NCBI GenBank assembly: GCA_022747635.1
Contig: JAKTNV010000003.1
Coordinates: 8,906,548 to 8,970,547, forward strand
Direction: 5' to 3'
DNA: 64,000 bases
Source of the DNA: Hetaerina americana
Lineage: Eukaryota; Arthropoda; Insecta; Odonata; Calopterygidae
Shown: positions 23,604 through 36,684 of the stretch, piece by piece
How positions within the stretch are numbered: the stretch's first letter is position 1
Layout: each line of letters starts with the position of its first letter
Notes under the pieces: model-generated
Seen by the model: the letters and a program-made list of their open reading frames with translations, nothing else
The model's database searches: none
What the model was told of the DNA's origin: nothing
Position numbers and translations under genes: made by a program

Positions 23604-24160
23604 GGATGATCAGTTTGGGTTTAGGAAGGGGAGAGGTACGCGTGATGCCATTGCAATAATGAGATTTTTAATCGAGAGGAATATAGAACACAACCAGGAG
23701 GTATTTGCCTGTTTCGTAGATTTTGAAAAAGCGTTTGATAGAGTGAATTGGGAAAAACTAATGAGTATATTGCAGAAAATAGGAATAGATTGGAGGGAAA
23801 GGAGGCTAATCCGCAACCTGTACATGTCTCAGACTGCTCAGGTGCGGGTGGGAAACGGGGAGTCAGGATGGGCAGTGTTAGGAAGGGGTGTAAGGCAGGG
23901 TTGCCCATTATCACCGTTGCTGTTCAACCTGTATGCAGAGGAAATGATCAAAGAGGCATGGGAAGAACTCGAGGTAGGAATGAAAGTGGGCGGGGAATTC
24001 GTAAAATCAGTTAGGTTTGCTGATGACCAAGCTTTAGTTTGTCAGTCAGCCAAGGGGCTGCAAGCATTGCTGAGTGAATTGGAAATTCAGTGCGACAGGT
24101 ATGGGATGAGAATCAATATTAATAAAACAAATATTATGTGATTTTCTAGGAAGATAAAGG
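23602..24160 (+). pseudogene. Family A LINE reverse transcriptase palm fragment
   Basis: Best preserved RT piece of family A, open from 23602 to the stop at 24139-24141; the first ATG (23659) is internal. It starts GDDQFGFRKGRGTRDAIAIM, continues with FVDFEKAFDRVNWEKLM (holding the first palm aspartate region), GVRQGCPLSPLLFNLYAEEM (about 23886-23945), FADDQALVCQSAKG with the catalytic FADD at 24016-24027, and ends at the CDRYGMRININKTN block and FSRKIKD at about 24158. Upstream fingers, endonuclease and the downstream C-terminal domain are all missing. The 5' side abuts a (TA)35 tract exactly. The intact frame suggests it is younger than the other copies. Confidence 0.92.
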
Positions 24161-27100
24161 ATTTTTTCGATTTTTTGGTTCCGTATTTCTCATTTTATTC
24201 TGTAAAATATATTTCTCATTTGTCTCTCCGATGATTTTAAATGTATCATTCGTAAAATTTTATCGGATGTTACATTCATTCAGGGTGATTTTATCTATGT
24301 GGGTCATCTTTTCTAAGCTTTCTTAAGCTCTTTTATTGTAATGTGAAAATTTTCTACAACTCTGAAAATTATCTTTAAATTCCATCTACCATTTTCGGAA
24401 ACTCTGTGGGCTCCAAGATTCCCCTTGGAAGGCGTCCATCTAGTCTCTTCCTATTATTTCAGCCCTGTTATTAATAAAGCCAATTTCCTATCCATTTTCT
24501 GCATCTTCCGTCCTTTTAGTTGCCCGTCACTCTAATTTTCTTCTTCCGCCTTCCATTTTCCGGTCAATGTATTCCCATTAAGTCCAAAATATGCATGATT
24601 TCGCCTATATCCCGAGCCTATATACCCATCCGTCCTTCATCTCCTCCGGTCGCAGCTTGATGAATGGCCGACGAGTCTCTGCCTCTTCTTCCCCCGCCAA
24701 ACCTTATCGCTCTCCCTTATTGATTTTCTTTTCGTCATTCGATCGGCCCAGTTCGTCTGCCTCACGTCATGTCCCTTAAGCTATCTCTTTCTCTCTCTTA
24801 TGTTCCCCAGTGTTTACTGCTTAGGCTCATTCCTCATCCGCTTCATTTCATATTTCATCCGTCCATTGAGAGAGTCTACTATGTAGGGAACAAGAATTAT
24901 TGGGAATAGAGCAGTCAGTGGTTTTTCCTTCTATCAAACGCTCCAAGGTGTAGTGCATGGCGTAAATCTTTCCAGAATACCGATGAAATCTCGCAAGGAA
25001 GTGGGGAGCACGAGGAAATAAGTTGAAGAGTGTCGTTCGAGTCAGCGATAACAGTTTGAGCCAAGAGCAAAAGGTGATCTTCTGATCAGTGGAAATCTTA
25101 AATTTCGTTACGGAATTTTATGATTATCTCAGATTTACACTTATTGAGCATAAAGATACTGAATAGATAAAGCAAACGAGAAGAGGAAAATTCGGATAAT
25201 TTAGATCTAATTTCACAATGAAAAACTCCCAATGTCCAGATATGTGTACAGAAAAGTGAAACGTTTTTTAATTATCCGCTCAGATAATTTTTTTATATAT
25301 CTTGAGGACGTTATTAATTTTGCTTGCACTTCTGGAATGTCAAAAACAAGAATATTATACTCCGTGTACATGCTTAGATTGTTTAAACCGAATAAAAATG
25401 ATGGCAATAGCTATAAATTTGCGTCAAATTAGGAAATTTCCAAATCTAATATTGACAAAACCTGATTTTGATTGTCTAATTAAATAAAAAAATATTTATT
25501 TTTAAAGTTCTTGAGGATTTCTTTGCCATGCATCCAGGATGAAAGAAAAAACATCGTGGAGAAACAAAATCTCGACGCCCAGAAAATAACGTGCCCGTAC
25601 TGAACTTGTATGTAGAGTCAAAGATCGGTAGCCCAAATACTTTGCTCGGTGGGCCGCTGACACTCATTTGGTATTCTCTTCAGTCAACTAACCAAGTCTT
25701 GAGCTGAAACTTCTTCCATGCATTTGGTTCATCCCCAGAGACATCGAAGTTCAAATCCTTTACATTATGAAACACAGGCAAAATATGGCTCCCTAGAATA
25801 ATTAAAGACCTTTTCAAAGTCACACCAGTTGGCAGAGGAGTGTACTCGTATCTGCAGGAAAATATTTCCATTTCCAAAATGCAGTTGCATTTAGTTATTG
25901 CGTTTGAAAGATTTGAAAGAAGGAATATTCAATTCAAACATGCATATTTTTGTGCAGCTATCACACATTTGCCGATTAATTTTCCTGATCGTTTAATCAA
26001 CTTTATCTCATTACTTTGTCGCTCACTGGATAATCTCTTTTTTTATCTTCCCACACCTTTCCCACAGCGGAACCTCATTCCTCCTTTTGGTGAACACTCT
26101 ATACGCCTTATTTTTTTCATCCCTTATCACTACGTTCTTCCTTTTTCTTCCGCTACATACTTCTTCAGCCTCATTCCCCTGCTCGCTTTTATTGATTCAC
26201 CCAGTTCGTGGTAGGGCTGGATCTTCACTATATGAAATATTGTGTTGACAAAGGTGTTTTACATGTTTATTATTTTACGTTCACTCAATTCAATATTGAT
26301 GACGTTACTTATTGACGTGAAGTAAAACTCTCAACAACAATTTGTTGAACGAGACGTGCAGAGAGACTCTCTCAAATGACTCACCAAAATCGTTAGGTTT
26401 CCTCTTTAATTAGCGGGATTACGATTATTCTGGCGGTTCTGGCTCTGTAGAGCACGGAAACCTCCATCGCCACCAATGATGTCCAAAGCCGCTTATGTCT
26501 ATCAAATGCGATTTAAGGCACTGAAATTCATGCTGTGATATATTCTGTAAACTTCTCTTTCAAAAGTTTACCGAAGAAAGCTCATTATTTTGGATATTCA
26601 AGAGGATGGTTTTTCAGGTGATTTCCAAGACATTCTGTTACCTGGAAATCTTCGGCGGGCTTCTTTTGTTCTAGCATCCGTCGTTACTTACTTGCCCTTA
26701 TTCGACCAAGGCCGTCCTCTTCAATTCTTCCTCCTTGTTTCCTCGCATTTAGTAAAATATTTTTCTTCAGCGTGTCTCCCGTTTTCTTTCCGGGCCCTTC
26801 GAGAAGGCATCTCTCAAATATCAAAGGTAGATATTTTTTCCGATTGTTATTTTATCCTAATTTGGTATTGATACATATCCTCCAGGTCTAGCATCATTAC
26901 TAAGCTACTTTCATTAATTAGATTACCAACCGCCTCCTTTTATCTAGGCTAATGCGATTTGGTATCAGAAGTCGTTTATTGCCATAGAAGATAAAGGACC
27001 CACAATTTTTCTTCAAAATCTTTTGTGATGATATGATGAAGATTTTAAGTTTTTCGGGCTCTTTCCTCATTGATTCAACCTCGTGGCTGACAGTTTTGCG

Positions 27101-29073
27101 AAAGATCCAATTGGCATCTTCCTGTCCAAAATAATTTGGATTAGTAGATGTCAGCAAGGGATACCGACATCAAGGAAGGTGAATCTACGAGCAAACAACC
27201 CATAATTCATCTAGTAAAAAAAATTTAGTTTAACGAAGCAATTCTGTGGCTATCATTTCATGCAAGCAATGTTTCTAGATATAATTGAAATAAATTAAAT
27301 CTCATGTGTCCTCTTTCCATCAAAAGCCTTAATCTTCATTCCAATACGCACTCCTTCAATCCCTCCAACGTGATGGAGGTACATTTCCGAGAATAAAGAT
27401 ATGAAAATTAAAGAAAATAACAAATTTGATCATTTAAGTATTTTCCAGTAATTGCTAATAATTGATGTAGATATAAAGGTTGGCATGAGAAGAATTTCCA
27501 AGAACTTTATATTTTACTTTAATCAATCCATATTCGAGATGAAATAAGAATTCGGGAAAATGTTTCTTTTAATTTAATCTTTTTCGAATTTCCACAGTTT
27601 TGTACTTGAGAGCATGTTTTTTTCCATCAGGGATTTTATCAACTAAATCTACATGACATTAAATTTATCTCTGACAGCTAGAATGGAAAGTCAGAAAAAG
27701 GATTTTAGAGTCATGGCATTTAACCAGACCAGAGTTACTTCTTGTAAAAACTCTTATTAGCCAATATGAAAAACAGAATGATCAAATAAACCAGTACGTA
27801 AATAGTGAATTTTGTATAGGTAATTATTATAGATATCAGTATTATGTTATTATATTGTATTACCTAACGTAGGTATTTAATTGTCTCAAATATTCTTCTA
27901 AAAGTTATATTTTGATTCCTATGAAGAATTTACGATCCTACATCATTATTCGACGTGTTGCAATCTCCCAAGTGGGAGTATTCATTAAGTCTGTAAAGAA
28001 AATTTTTCAGAATATTAATTGTGATATTAGGTGAGCAATTAACAGGAAATACCATGTCAATGAGGGATTTATGTAAGAATATTCCGAAAACCCTAACTGT
28101 GAACGTGGGATGATTTTGACGCATAAGGAAGTTATCAATAAAGCGATACGGTAGCGTTAATTAAGACACAATAAATCTCAATGTATATTTGCCATTGGTC
28201 ACTTTCTTTATCGTTGGCAGGAAGAAATATTTGTTTTTTTATCTCATCGTTTTTAAGTAAAGATAGTTATACTTTAAATATGTATATTGAGCTTCTTAAT
28301 TGCATAAATGTCGGTTAATTTAAAAGTATATTATCCTGGAAACAAGTCTATTCATCTAGATACTACTATATGTGGTTATGAAAACTGACAATTGCACCAA
28401 AATAAACATAACCTTATTTTATTGACTATGACTAAAATTCTTATTAGTATTTCACTATCTATTTTTATAATTCGTCTCTTTAAACAGCCGTTTTTCTATG
28501 TAAAAGAATAATTTCGTGAAGAAAAACTTGGCGATCATTCAGAGGATACCTTCCCACCTTTGCCCATTCGTAATGCAAATCCTGTAAATTAAACGGTTAT
28601 CTATGTTTGCTCAAAAAGCAGTATGTTCCTGACATCTGGTCTGAAAGTCTTATCTTGCATTGTATATCACGACTTGGACTCCTTTATCGGCAACGTTTGG
28701 CCCGAAATGACGTATTCGGAAGTTTATCCAGAAATGGAGTAAAACTGAACTTAGCATACGCTTGACTAAATGGTTTTTATGATACGTAGTTGTTCAGATT
28801 ATACAACTAAATTAACTATATGAATATTTGTGTTCAATTATATTAAAGAATGAACTAGGGTTCAATTCAAAAGAAAATAATGACTTTATTTTTGCTACTG
28901 TAGGATTAAAATGAGCAATATATGTTTTAAACTTGAATTTTTAAAATATTTCCTTATTTTAGCGGCCAGTTTTACAAAATCTGATTAGACTTAAAGCTAC
29001 ATTTTTATTTTATATTATTTATTCATTTTTCAGTTTATACAACATCGACAGTTAAATTTTTATGCTGGAATTT
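24161..29073. other. No gene recognised
   Basis: AT-rich DNA without credible genes. Frames up to 124 codons (for example 25840-26214) show no domain, no biased codon use and no homology that I recognise. The stretch 24400-24860 is pyrimidine-rich. I see no clear transposon remains here. Confidence 0.55.
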
Positions 29074-29114
<41 letters not shown>

Positions 29115-29168
29115 TTATGTGTGTGTGTGTGTGTATGTGTGTGTGAGTGTGTGTGTGTGTGTGTGTGT
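29074..29168. repeat. (TA)n(TG)n microsatellite
   Basis: About 20 bp of TA followed by about 75 bp of TG with a few interruptions. The family A element starts at the next base. Thr-His ORFs on the minus strand are artefacts. Confidence 0.95.
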
Positions 29169-30445
29169 ACCATATCCCTCCCATGGACTACAGCCTTGAC
29201 ATGGTGGAAGGTCTTGTGCGTTCCGATGACCCTTAGAGCTATGCTAGCGGGAATGATGATGATTGCTCCTGGTAGGGTCATCTATGTGAGATAGGTCGGA
29301 GGTTAGTAGCCAGACGAAAGGTAGTCCATTCGTAGCGTCTGTTCCTCAGTAAGGCGGCTGCAAAGGCGTCTGACCCCAGTGGGGCGGCCATTAACTGATG
29401 GCGTTACGTTAAAAACACTATTGAGTACGGCAACGGGAAACCACCTCAATTATCATTCCCTAGAGTATAATTATGGTCACTAGAGAGAATATCAGTCCTG
29501 GCTAATGCAGGAATGGGCGCGAGTGGCCATGTGTCTCCCTCTAGTGGGAGAGGCAAGACTTCCTCAGCTGTCATCTTACGAAACCCTTGCAAAGGAAAAC
29601 CGACAGCAGCAGGACAGAAGACCGAGTTAGTTAGAACAAAGTCTTGGAATGTTAGAACAATGTTGAAGGCGGAAAAATTAAACAATATTAATCGAGAGAT
29701 GGAAAGAGGGGATCTAGATATTTTAGGTTTAAGAGAAGTGAGATGGAAGGATAGCGGGTGTGATAATTATAGAATTATGTACAGCGGCGGGGACGAGAGC
29801 CAACGAGGGGTTGCCATTATATAAAATAAAGAGGTAGGAAGAACCGTAGTCAACATAGAACAATTAACCGATAGAATATTACTAGTAGAGATAAAAGCAG
29901 AACCGACGAACTTGGTCATTGTTCAGGTATACATGTCCCCAATCAGTCATAAGGCGGAAGAAGTAGATAGGATATACGATCACTTAGAGGACTAAATCGC
30001 GTGAGTGCCTGCAAGGAAATACTATATTTAATAGTGATGAGAATTGGGGGATTTAAATGTTACGTTATGAGAAGAAAGAGATGGTGATGAGGTGGAGAAC
30101 TACGGTTTAGGCCCGAGGAATGACCGCTGGGAGAAAGCAATTGAGTTCAGCAGGAGACAGGGGTTAGTCATCACCAACACTTGGTTTAGACACCATAAAA
30201 GGCGTAGGTATGCATGGAAAATGTTCAGTGACTCAGAAAGATATCAGTTATATTATATGATGGTTAGGCACAGGCTTAGAAACAGTGTGATCAATGGTCA
30301 CGCAATGACAGTCAACCAAGGGGTTGCAAGTTGCGTTTCTGAGGGAGTTGTAAATTAAGCACAATATAAATGGGATGAGAATCAATATAAATAAAATTAG
30401 GTCTATGCGATTTCCCAGAATGGCAAAGGCTTAACTTAACATTAA
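29169..30445 (+). mobile_element. Family A LINE, copy with 5' UTR and endonuclease, RT deleted
   Basis: A 5' UTR of about 340 bp (29169-29510) is followed by an AP-type endonuclease: TKSWNVRTM (Asn motif, about 29638), LDILGLREVRWKDSG (Glu motif, about 29716), YSGGDESQRGVAII, then a stop at 29822. After it the reading resumes: NKEVGRTVVNIEQLTDRILL, VIVQVYMSP, GDLNVTL (the GDxN motif, near 30050), NYGLGPRNDRWEKAIEFSRR, VITNTWFRHHKRRRYAWKM. After about 30345 it jumps to the end of the RT palm (RININ then KI-RSMRFPRMAKA), so the SDH motif of the endonuclease and the whole RT core are deleted. Several stops. It begins directly at the microsatellite edge. Confidence 0.88.
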
Positions 30446-31904
30446 AATAGGTTTTAATTAGTTTTTTCTTTGCCCCTTCATTAATAATGCCCGCTCCCAG
30501 TCTACAACCTCCATGAGTAAGATTCAAAAATGGCGTCTTATGAATATAAAATGCTTGCTGGTTGTGTATGATGACGTCAGCCACAGAAGGCAGCAGTCAG
30601 GTAAGGCTTTAAAGGTGAAAGTGTTCAGTCAACCGTCCTTATCGATTTCAATTTAAAATAAGTTTATTCAGGTGGAATCAAAAGACTAGGATGCAGGTCA
30701 TGATTAACAATTAAAAAATTGAATTTATTGTTGAATCTTGAAAATTACACCCCCAATACTGAATTCCTACCTGCAAAAGAAAATCAAAACGACGATAAAA
30801 ATGACATGATCAGAATTTATGTCAAATTCCAGATCGTTGCGCTGTGCTGGAAAGCAATTGATTCACGGTAAATACAAGCCATTAACGTGTGTAAGGAGGC
30901 AAAATTGGATATGTTGATCGGACGTCAGTTTAAAAGCGTCAATGTGACAAAGCAGTAATGACTTTTAACACTCCCGCACGGCCGTTGAGTATGTGTAAAA
31001 TTTTACTCGAGTGATGTAATTGTCTTCGGGGCGCAAAGGAGATTGAGATACCAGGAACGAGATGTGTTTCGGGCGGAATTGTCAGATCTTAAGGATGTAA
31101 TTAAATTTCCATCATGCACAGAAATCGTTTACGAATAGATTTAATTCCTCACTGTGAGGGTTTACGTAGTTTAAACTATATTGCTACGGTGATGCATAGC
31201 AAACACTATAATTCTTCAATGTTGGCTCGTTGATTGTATTTAAACTCATGAAAATTTCGTTGACAGATTTCGTTTAGGAAAGGTAAAAGTCATAGAAGCT
31301 CCATGATTGGTTCATCGATAGATTTGATGATTACTTGGCCAGTGAACTAAAGGGATAGAGAAAATGACCGACTAATTTAACAGTGCAAATGTAGTCTGAA
31401 GAAATATTTTTTGTGAAGTAACATATTAAATAAATACAATATGCATTGTGTAAAGTATCCGTTTGTGACACATCATTTCCATCTCGGTTGATAATTACAT
31501 ATTCAGACCAAGTCCGTATTCAGTTGACAATATTTCGCCCTTCCAATTATTGAAGATAGTGCCATTCTCTTACCTAGGACACTCTGTGCTATAACATCTG
31601 AATCTCCCGCAACATCTATAGGTATCATATATACTAGAAAAATACAATTACCCGTTTTGCAAAAAATATCTAAATTAGGATGCGTAACAAAGGTGAATCT
31701 GGAAACTAATTCAAATCTAATAGATAGCATTAATTCCAAGCTGTTTCGACAGACAAAGCATATTTTGTTTTATGATGACTTTTATGCCATTGTTTTTATT
31801 TGCTGCCCGAAATTACATAAAAAATTGCTGGATAATTATGGGTTCGTCGGTGTTTTTTTAATTATGGACGACAGAAAATGTTGGTCACTGAAGTGAAATG
31901 ATAA
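30446..31904. other. No gene recognised
   Basis: AT-rich DNA. Short frames (for example 31657-31896) lack recognisable domains. No repeat structure stood out. Confidence 0.55.
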
Positions 31905-32120
31905 GCGTGGATGGAAGGCTTTTAAAATATGCAGAGAAAAATGGCAAACGTGATATGTGCAAAAAGGGAAAAATACGGATACGTATTACGCATAGTGAGA
32001 AAGGAAAGAGGGTTGTTGGTAGACATCCAAATGAGGCAGGAAAGGGGAATGCATATAATTTTAATTGGTGTTGGAATTTTGAAGACTCTGATTGAGGGAA
32101 AAATGTGTCTTTTTATGTGA
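31905..32120 (+). mobile_element. Family A LINE, C-terminal fragment
   Basis: About 70 codons match the C-terminal domain of copy 1: RWKAFKICREKWQT, then in another frame VLRIVRKERGLLVDIQMRQE and IGVGILKTLIEGKM, corresponding to VLRIVGEERGLLGVRKS and GSGMLKTVIQGRM at about 625-760. No 3' tail is recognisable after it. Short, isolated and shifted. Confidence 0.7.
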
Positions 32121-32924
32121 GGCTTTGTCTTATATCCATGCAAAACATTAATTTAATAGTCGATATTAAGACAATAATTATGGTACATTTGGTGGAAAAT
32201 ATGAATTTTTTGAATTTATATTTACATATAGCTCCGTATTATACCGCCGGCAGTTAACATTGCTTCGTGACTAAGGAGTTGGGACTTAGTTGTAATTAGT
32301 AAAAGTCTTAAAATTGAAAATATGCTCACCTCTTATATCCGGAGGATATGCACTACCAAATTAAATCATCTTTTATATGTACGTAAAAGGACAGTGAAAG
32401 AGAAAGGAAAATAAGGGAGCTGAGAAGGAATAACCATAATGATTCAGATTTTGCAAGTTATCCAACATACTTTGCATATGAAATAGCAAAAGCGTAGACA
32501 ATGTTTAATGTTATTGCATAAAGTGTTATAAATGAAGAAAACTTTGGTGCTCCTCATTAAGTATTTTATTTTTTTCTTATTTCGATTCCGCGAATCATCT
32601 TTTGGCTGTGAAACGAAACTTTGTATCAAAACCAGTTCTAAATAAAACATACTTCGTGGAACAGCGAAGTTTTATTCCCTTATGACCATGAGGGACTGGG
32701 ACCATATGGCGCATTTGGCCGGTGAAAATTAAAGATCTTCACCGTCTATGCTCTACCTCTCAGCTATTTTCCCGGAACAGGTTGTAAGGGGAAGCAAGTA
32801 CCTGCATTTGAGTATACAATTCTTGGCATTCGAGGAATCTTTATCTTTTTAGAACTAACTCTGCAAAAGGAAAATCTAGCGTTCTAAATCTAAATTTATT
32901 TTCTAGCGTTCTCCCATCATTAAT
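32121..32924. other. No gene recognised
   Basis: AT-rich sequence with no coding or repeat signal that I can support. Confidence 0.55.
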
Positions 32925-34105
32925 GCAAGTTTACGTGGCCATCCTTCTTATTCCGTCCTGGATTAGTCTCTTTGCCTATTATGGTTTTATTTTCACTATT
33001 GTATGCCAATTATTTTCTATCATGATGACTTAAACTCTTTCCATTTTCCTTGGAGTTATTTTACCTTGTGTGTATTGGATTTAACTCCTAGTTCTTTCCT
33101 TAGTTAACACACATTTCTCAATCTATATTCTATGGTACAGTCTTCTACTCTTAGGACGACTTTCACTAACAATGTTTCTCTCTATTTTAAGTTATTTTTA
33201 CTCACTGGCCAACATTCTGATTCACATAGAACAGCCGGAACCGCCAAAACTTTTAATATAAATTGGGTCTGAGTTTCTCATTTTGTTTTACTTTTTAAGG
33301 ACATTCCTTTTCTTCCACACATCCTCCATATCCTCTGGAAAGCGTCAACTATATGTAGTATGCCTTTGTCTTTTTTGTAAGTAATGCCTTATCCTAAATG
33401 ATAGAAATGGGAGTGCTATTATAGTGTGTAATCTTCGAGGACAAGTTTTGGTCTCAGTGAGAATATTTCTAAAAATGCCTTTGTTTTTCATTTCGAGATC
33501 TTTAGGTTGCAAATGTTAGTCAGTTTTTGCAGTTTGTGTATCGTCATTAGAAATTTATTATCTGTCTTTAATTATAACCTGATATTTGGCAAATATCATT
33601 AGGTTCAAGTACCACGAGGGTCCCAGTGATATGTGTGGAGCTAAGAGGCCTCCCTTCCATTCTTTGAATCAATTCCAATCTCTAACTCCTTGATCTGTAT
33701 AACTCCTTGATTTATGAGAATTCCGCCGTTACCATTTTTCCTGTATCAATTTAAATTTTTATGCTTATATATAAGCTTTTGTTACTCAAATTATATGTTT
33801 ATAATATCCCCTTTTTATTAATGTTCCTAGTTTGCCCTGTAGTTCTTTTTTTACTTCCTTCTCCCTTTTTGAACAAAGAAATGACCATAGCTACTTTTCA
33901 TTCATCTTGTGCTTCGTATCGTGTCCAACATACTATGTTACATGGATAAACAGTTTTTTTTTCTCAGATACATTCGATACTTTGTCAGTTCAGAATTAAC
34001 TCCATCCATGCCAGTGGCTTTCCTGTTCGTTTTTCTATTGATATCGTACTTTTGTTCTTTCAGCTAATTGTTTTATCACCTATTACTTCCTCCCTAGAAC
34101 TAATG
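32925..34105 (-). mobile_element. Non-LTR retrotransposon family C (decayed, internally deleted)
   Basis: Minus-strand RT remnants of a third LINE family. From the 5' side: NRKTNRKATGMDGVNSELTK (about 34040-33980, RT fingers), VAMVISLFKKGE (about 33890-33850), then LQKLTNICNLKIS and KTKAFLEI (end of palm, about 33530-33460), SLRPKLVLEDYTL, GITYKKDKGILHIVDAFQRI (about 33390-33330), and a C-terminal LAVPAVLCESECWPVSKNNLK (about 33250-33190) and LRKELGVKSNT (about 33105-33065). The order matches RTE-like arthropod elements, but the distance between the finger and palm-end blocks is too short for a full palm, so a deletion is inferred. Stops throughout. It differs in sequence from families A and B. 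Confidence 0.7.
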
Positions 34106-34789
34106 CTATCATATACATATGTTACGTATATTAATGGATCACACCTTAACTATTATGATGTTTATCCATTCCTCTTTTTTATCGTATTTAATCTGGCAGT
34201 ACCATTTCTGTTCAATTGAGATATCTCTTTAGTTTTTATGCTATTTCTTTTCATTCATGTAAATCATCTTCCTTTCATTTAATAATTCTAGCTCATGATG
34301 TCATTTGTGACTGTGATATATGTAAAATAAATTGTTTTACTTCCTATCATTTTTCTGTTGAAATTTTTTCTACGCTTTGTTTATAATTTCAAGGCTCACA
34401 ATATCTCTTCGAACAATAAATTTTCCATTATAAATTTTTCTCTTCGCTAGTACTTCCATAGCAATTTATTTTATAGCTTGTTTATAATCTCTCATTGTGT
34501 ATTTATGAAATGAAATCTTTACTTTGTTTTTCGATCATTTGTGTTAGTCTGTGTTAATACAACTTTCAAATGCTTTCTTCATCATCAGAATATTTCAAAG
34601 GCTTTCTTTCTTCTCGTACAAGTTTCTTTTCTGGGCTTTGCTTCTTCCATTTCGCCCATAGCCACATTTATGGCCTAATAAGAGGGGTAACTATGCCCAT
34701 TTTCTGATAATATAGTCTCATTTAATTAATTTAGTCATTATCAATCTATGCCCATCCAAATCTACCGTAAACGGCTGACAACCAATAAA
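34106..34789. other. Pyrimidine-rich stretch, possibly the linker of family C
   Basis: No clear gene. The minus strand is Lys/Arg-rich in places (for example around 34620), which could be the decayed linker upstream of family C RT, but I cannot align it convincingly. Confidence 0.35.
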
Positions 34790-35858
34790 AACCGTCTAAT
34801 CAGTAGCCGATCAGCTTAGGGCAGTTTTTGGATGGACCATGGCACTACACATTACTGTGTATATACCCTAAATAGCATGACTCAATAGCCGTAAACCCCA
34901 TACTATATGTTACGAGTTACTCGCACAATAACTCTTCATTTAGCCTGGCATACATTCGACGTCGATTCAATTCATCCAAATTCTCTATTCTTTTCTTCCC
35001 CCTATCTAGAATTTTCAACATTCTTCCCTCAATTACAATCCATAGCCTCTCAGTATATCTTGCATGCATCCTTCAAAACTCTTCCAACAGCCGTGTCTCG
35101 ATGCCTAGAACTACTTTTCATTTTTCTTTCCCTTTTATTTAACTTTCTCCAATCTTCTCCATTCACACCTTTCGAAAACCTCCATGACTGTCCTCAACCT
35201 CTTGCCTCAATGGCAAATTTTTCATGCCATTAATACAACCCTTCATACTAGGTTTTTACAAGTCTTCCTTTGGTCCTCATTAAGGTGCTTGCCATCAATT
35301 AATGTCTCTTTGTAATTGCTACAATAATTAACGTAATTCTTCTTTTCAATTTCCTACTACTCTGGCCGCTGTCCTTTAAAACACTTTCTAAATAGGTGAC
35401 TTCTTCTTCCTGTTCCTGTTTATGTTCCTCAACTTGAACGTCTGTAATAGCCTTTCTTTTTCAAAAAATATATTATCACCTACTTTCCTTGCTGATTATT
35501 CTAACCATATACATATCATTCCAATCCTACATTGGATTAAGTAATGATGGTACGAGTAAGTCTTTGACTCGCTGCCTAGCCAACGCCTGATCCCCGCAAA
35601 TCTGATTTCAAGAGTCCTACGCCTACTTTCACTCCAGCTGCAATTACCTCCCAGTAATTCATTAATATAACTAGCGGTATGGAACATTTTTGTCTTAACT
35701 CTCTGTCTTATACAACTCTCCATTTATCATCCGCACTGTAATTCGAGGCATTCACATGTTCCGGAATGTTAGCTTCTTAAGCCATAGTCATTATTTTATC
35801 CAGTGTGCACCGTAGACCGCCTTCTAAAAACCTATTACACATATTTTACTATTGATCT

Positions 35859-35911
35859 CATTAATTCTATTGAATCATGCGTTCTCATGAATCATTAATT
35901 CTATTGAATCA
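35859..35911. repeat. 19-bp direct repeat, period 34
   Basis: CATTAATTCTATTGAATCA occurs at 35859-35877 and again at 35893-35911. It lies within the family A copy and probably arose by local duplication. Confidence 0.8.
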
Positions 35912-36630
35912 ACTACTCTTTCTTAAGTCAAACTGGTGTTTGCCTAAGTACTCACTTGCGTTATTATCCATCATTTTTTTGATGATCGTTAGTAAAATCT
36001 CTTATCTAGTGAAATTAAGGTTTCAATCATAGACCCGTCGCATATTAATGCTTACCGCTATTTTAGGATGGGTATCAATACTGATCCAAGAGAGTCTTAC
36101 CACAAAATTTCTCTTTCATAAATACAACGAATAATGAATGAGTTCATAAAACTCTCCCCTTCCTCTTTTTTCTATATCCTTGAGCATGTTTGCTGGAATA
36201 ATATCTGTTCCCAGAGACTTTTTCGATTTAATTCAGTCTAAATTCTATCAGATGCCACATTCACGTATCCCGAGTCTAAGCTATGTGTATCATGTTCAGC
36301 CCCATTCATATTCCATTTCTATATTCAAACTCAATGGGCTGTTACCTATAATATATGATTCATCTGTTATTTTTTCCATCTTTTGAGAATCTCTTCTACT
36401 TCGATTGATATTTAATCCGTTCATTTCTAATAATCTATTATTTCTTTCTTAAATTAAAATGCCAGTTCCTTCACCTTTCTGTTTAGCAAGCACGTTTCGT
36501 TCGATCTTCGTAAACCCTCCGTGTCCTTGCACTTTTTTTCCCACCAGGTTTCGCTTGTCCACTTCGTTTCTCGTCTACATCTGTTGCGTAGCTCTTTGTA
36601 CTTCTCTTGCTCTAAATCCTCTCTTCATGT

Positions 36631-36684
36631 TCTTCCATATTTATAATTCATCCATCTTCCATATTTATAATTCATCCATCTTCC
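36631..36684. repeat. 24-bp tandem repeat, about 2.25 copies
   Basis: Unit TCTTCCATATTTATAATTCATCCA at 36631-36654 and 36655-36678, followed by a partial TCTTCC. Perfect copies inside the decayed family A element, so younger than the element. Confidence 0.85.

Noticed and set aside
29060..29294. Thr-His and Cys-Val ORFs over the TG repeat
   Set aside because: Microsatellite translations.
35859..36684. CRISPR-like direct repeats
   Set aside because: Only two copies each, inside a decayed retrotransposon in a eukaryotic context.
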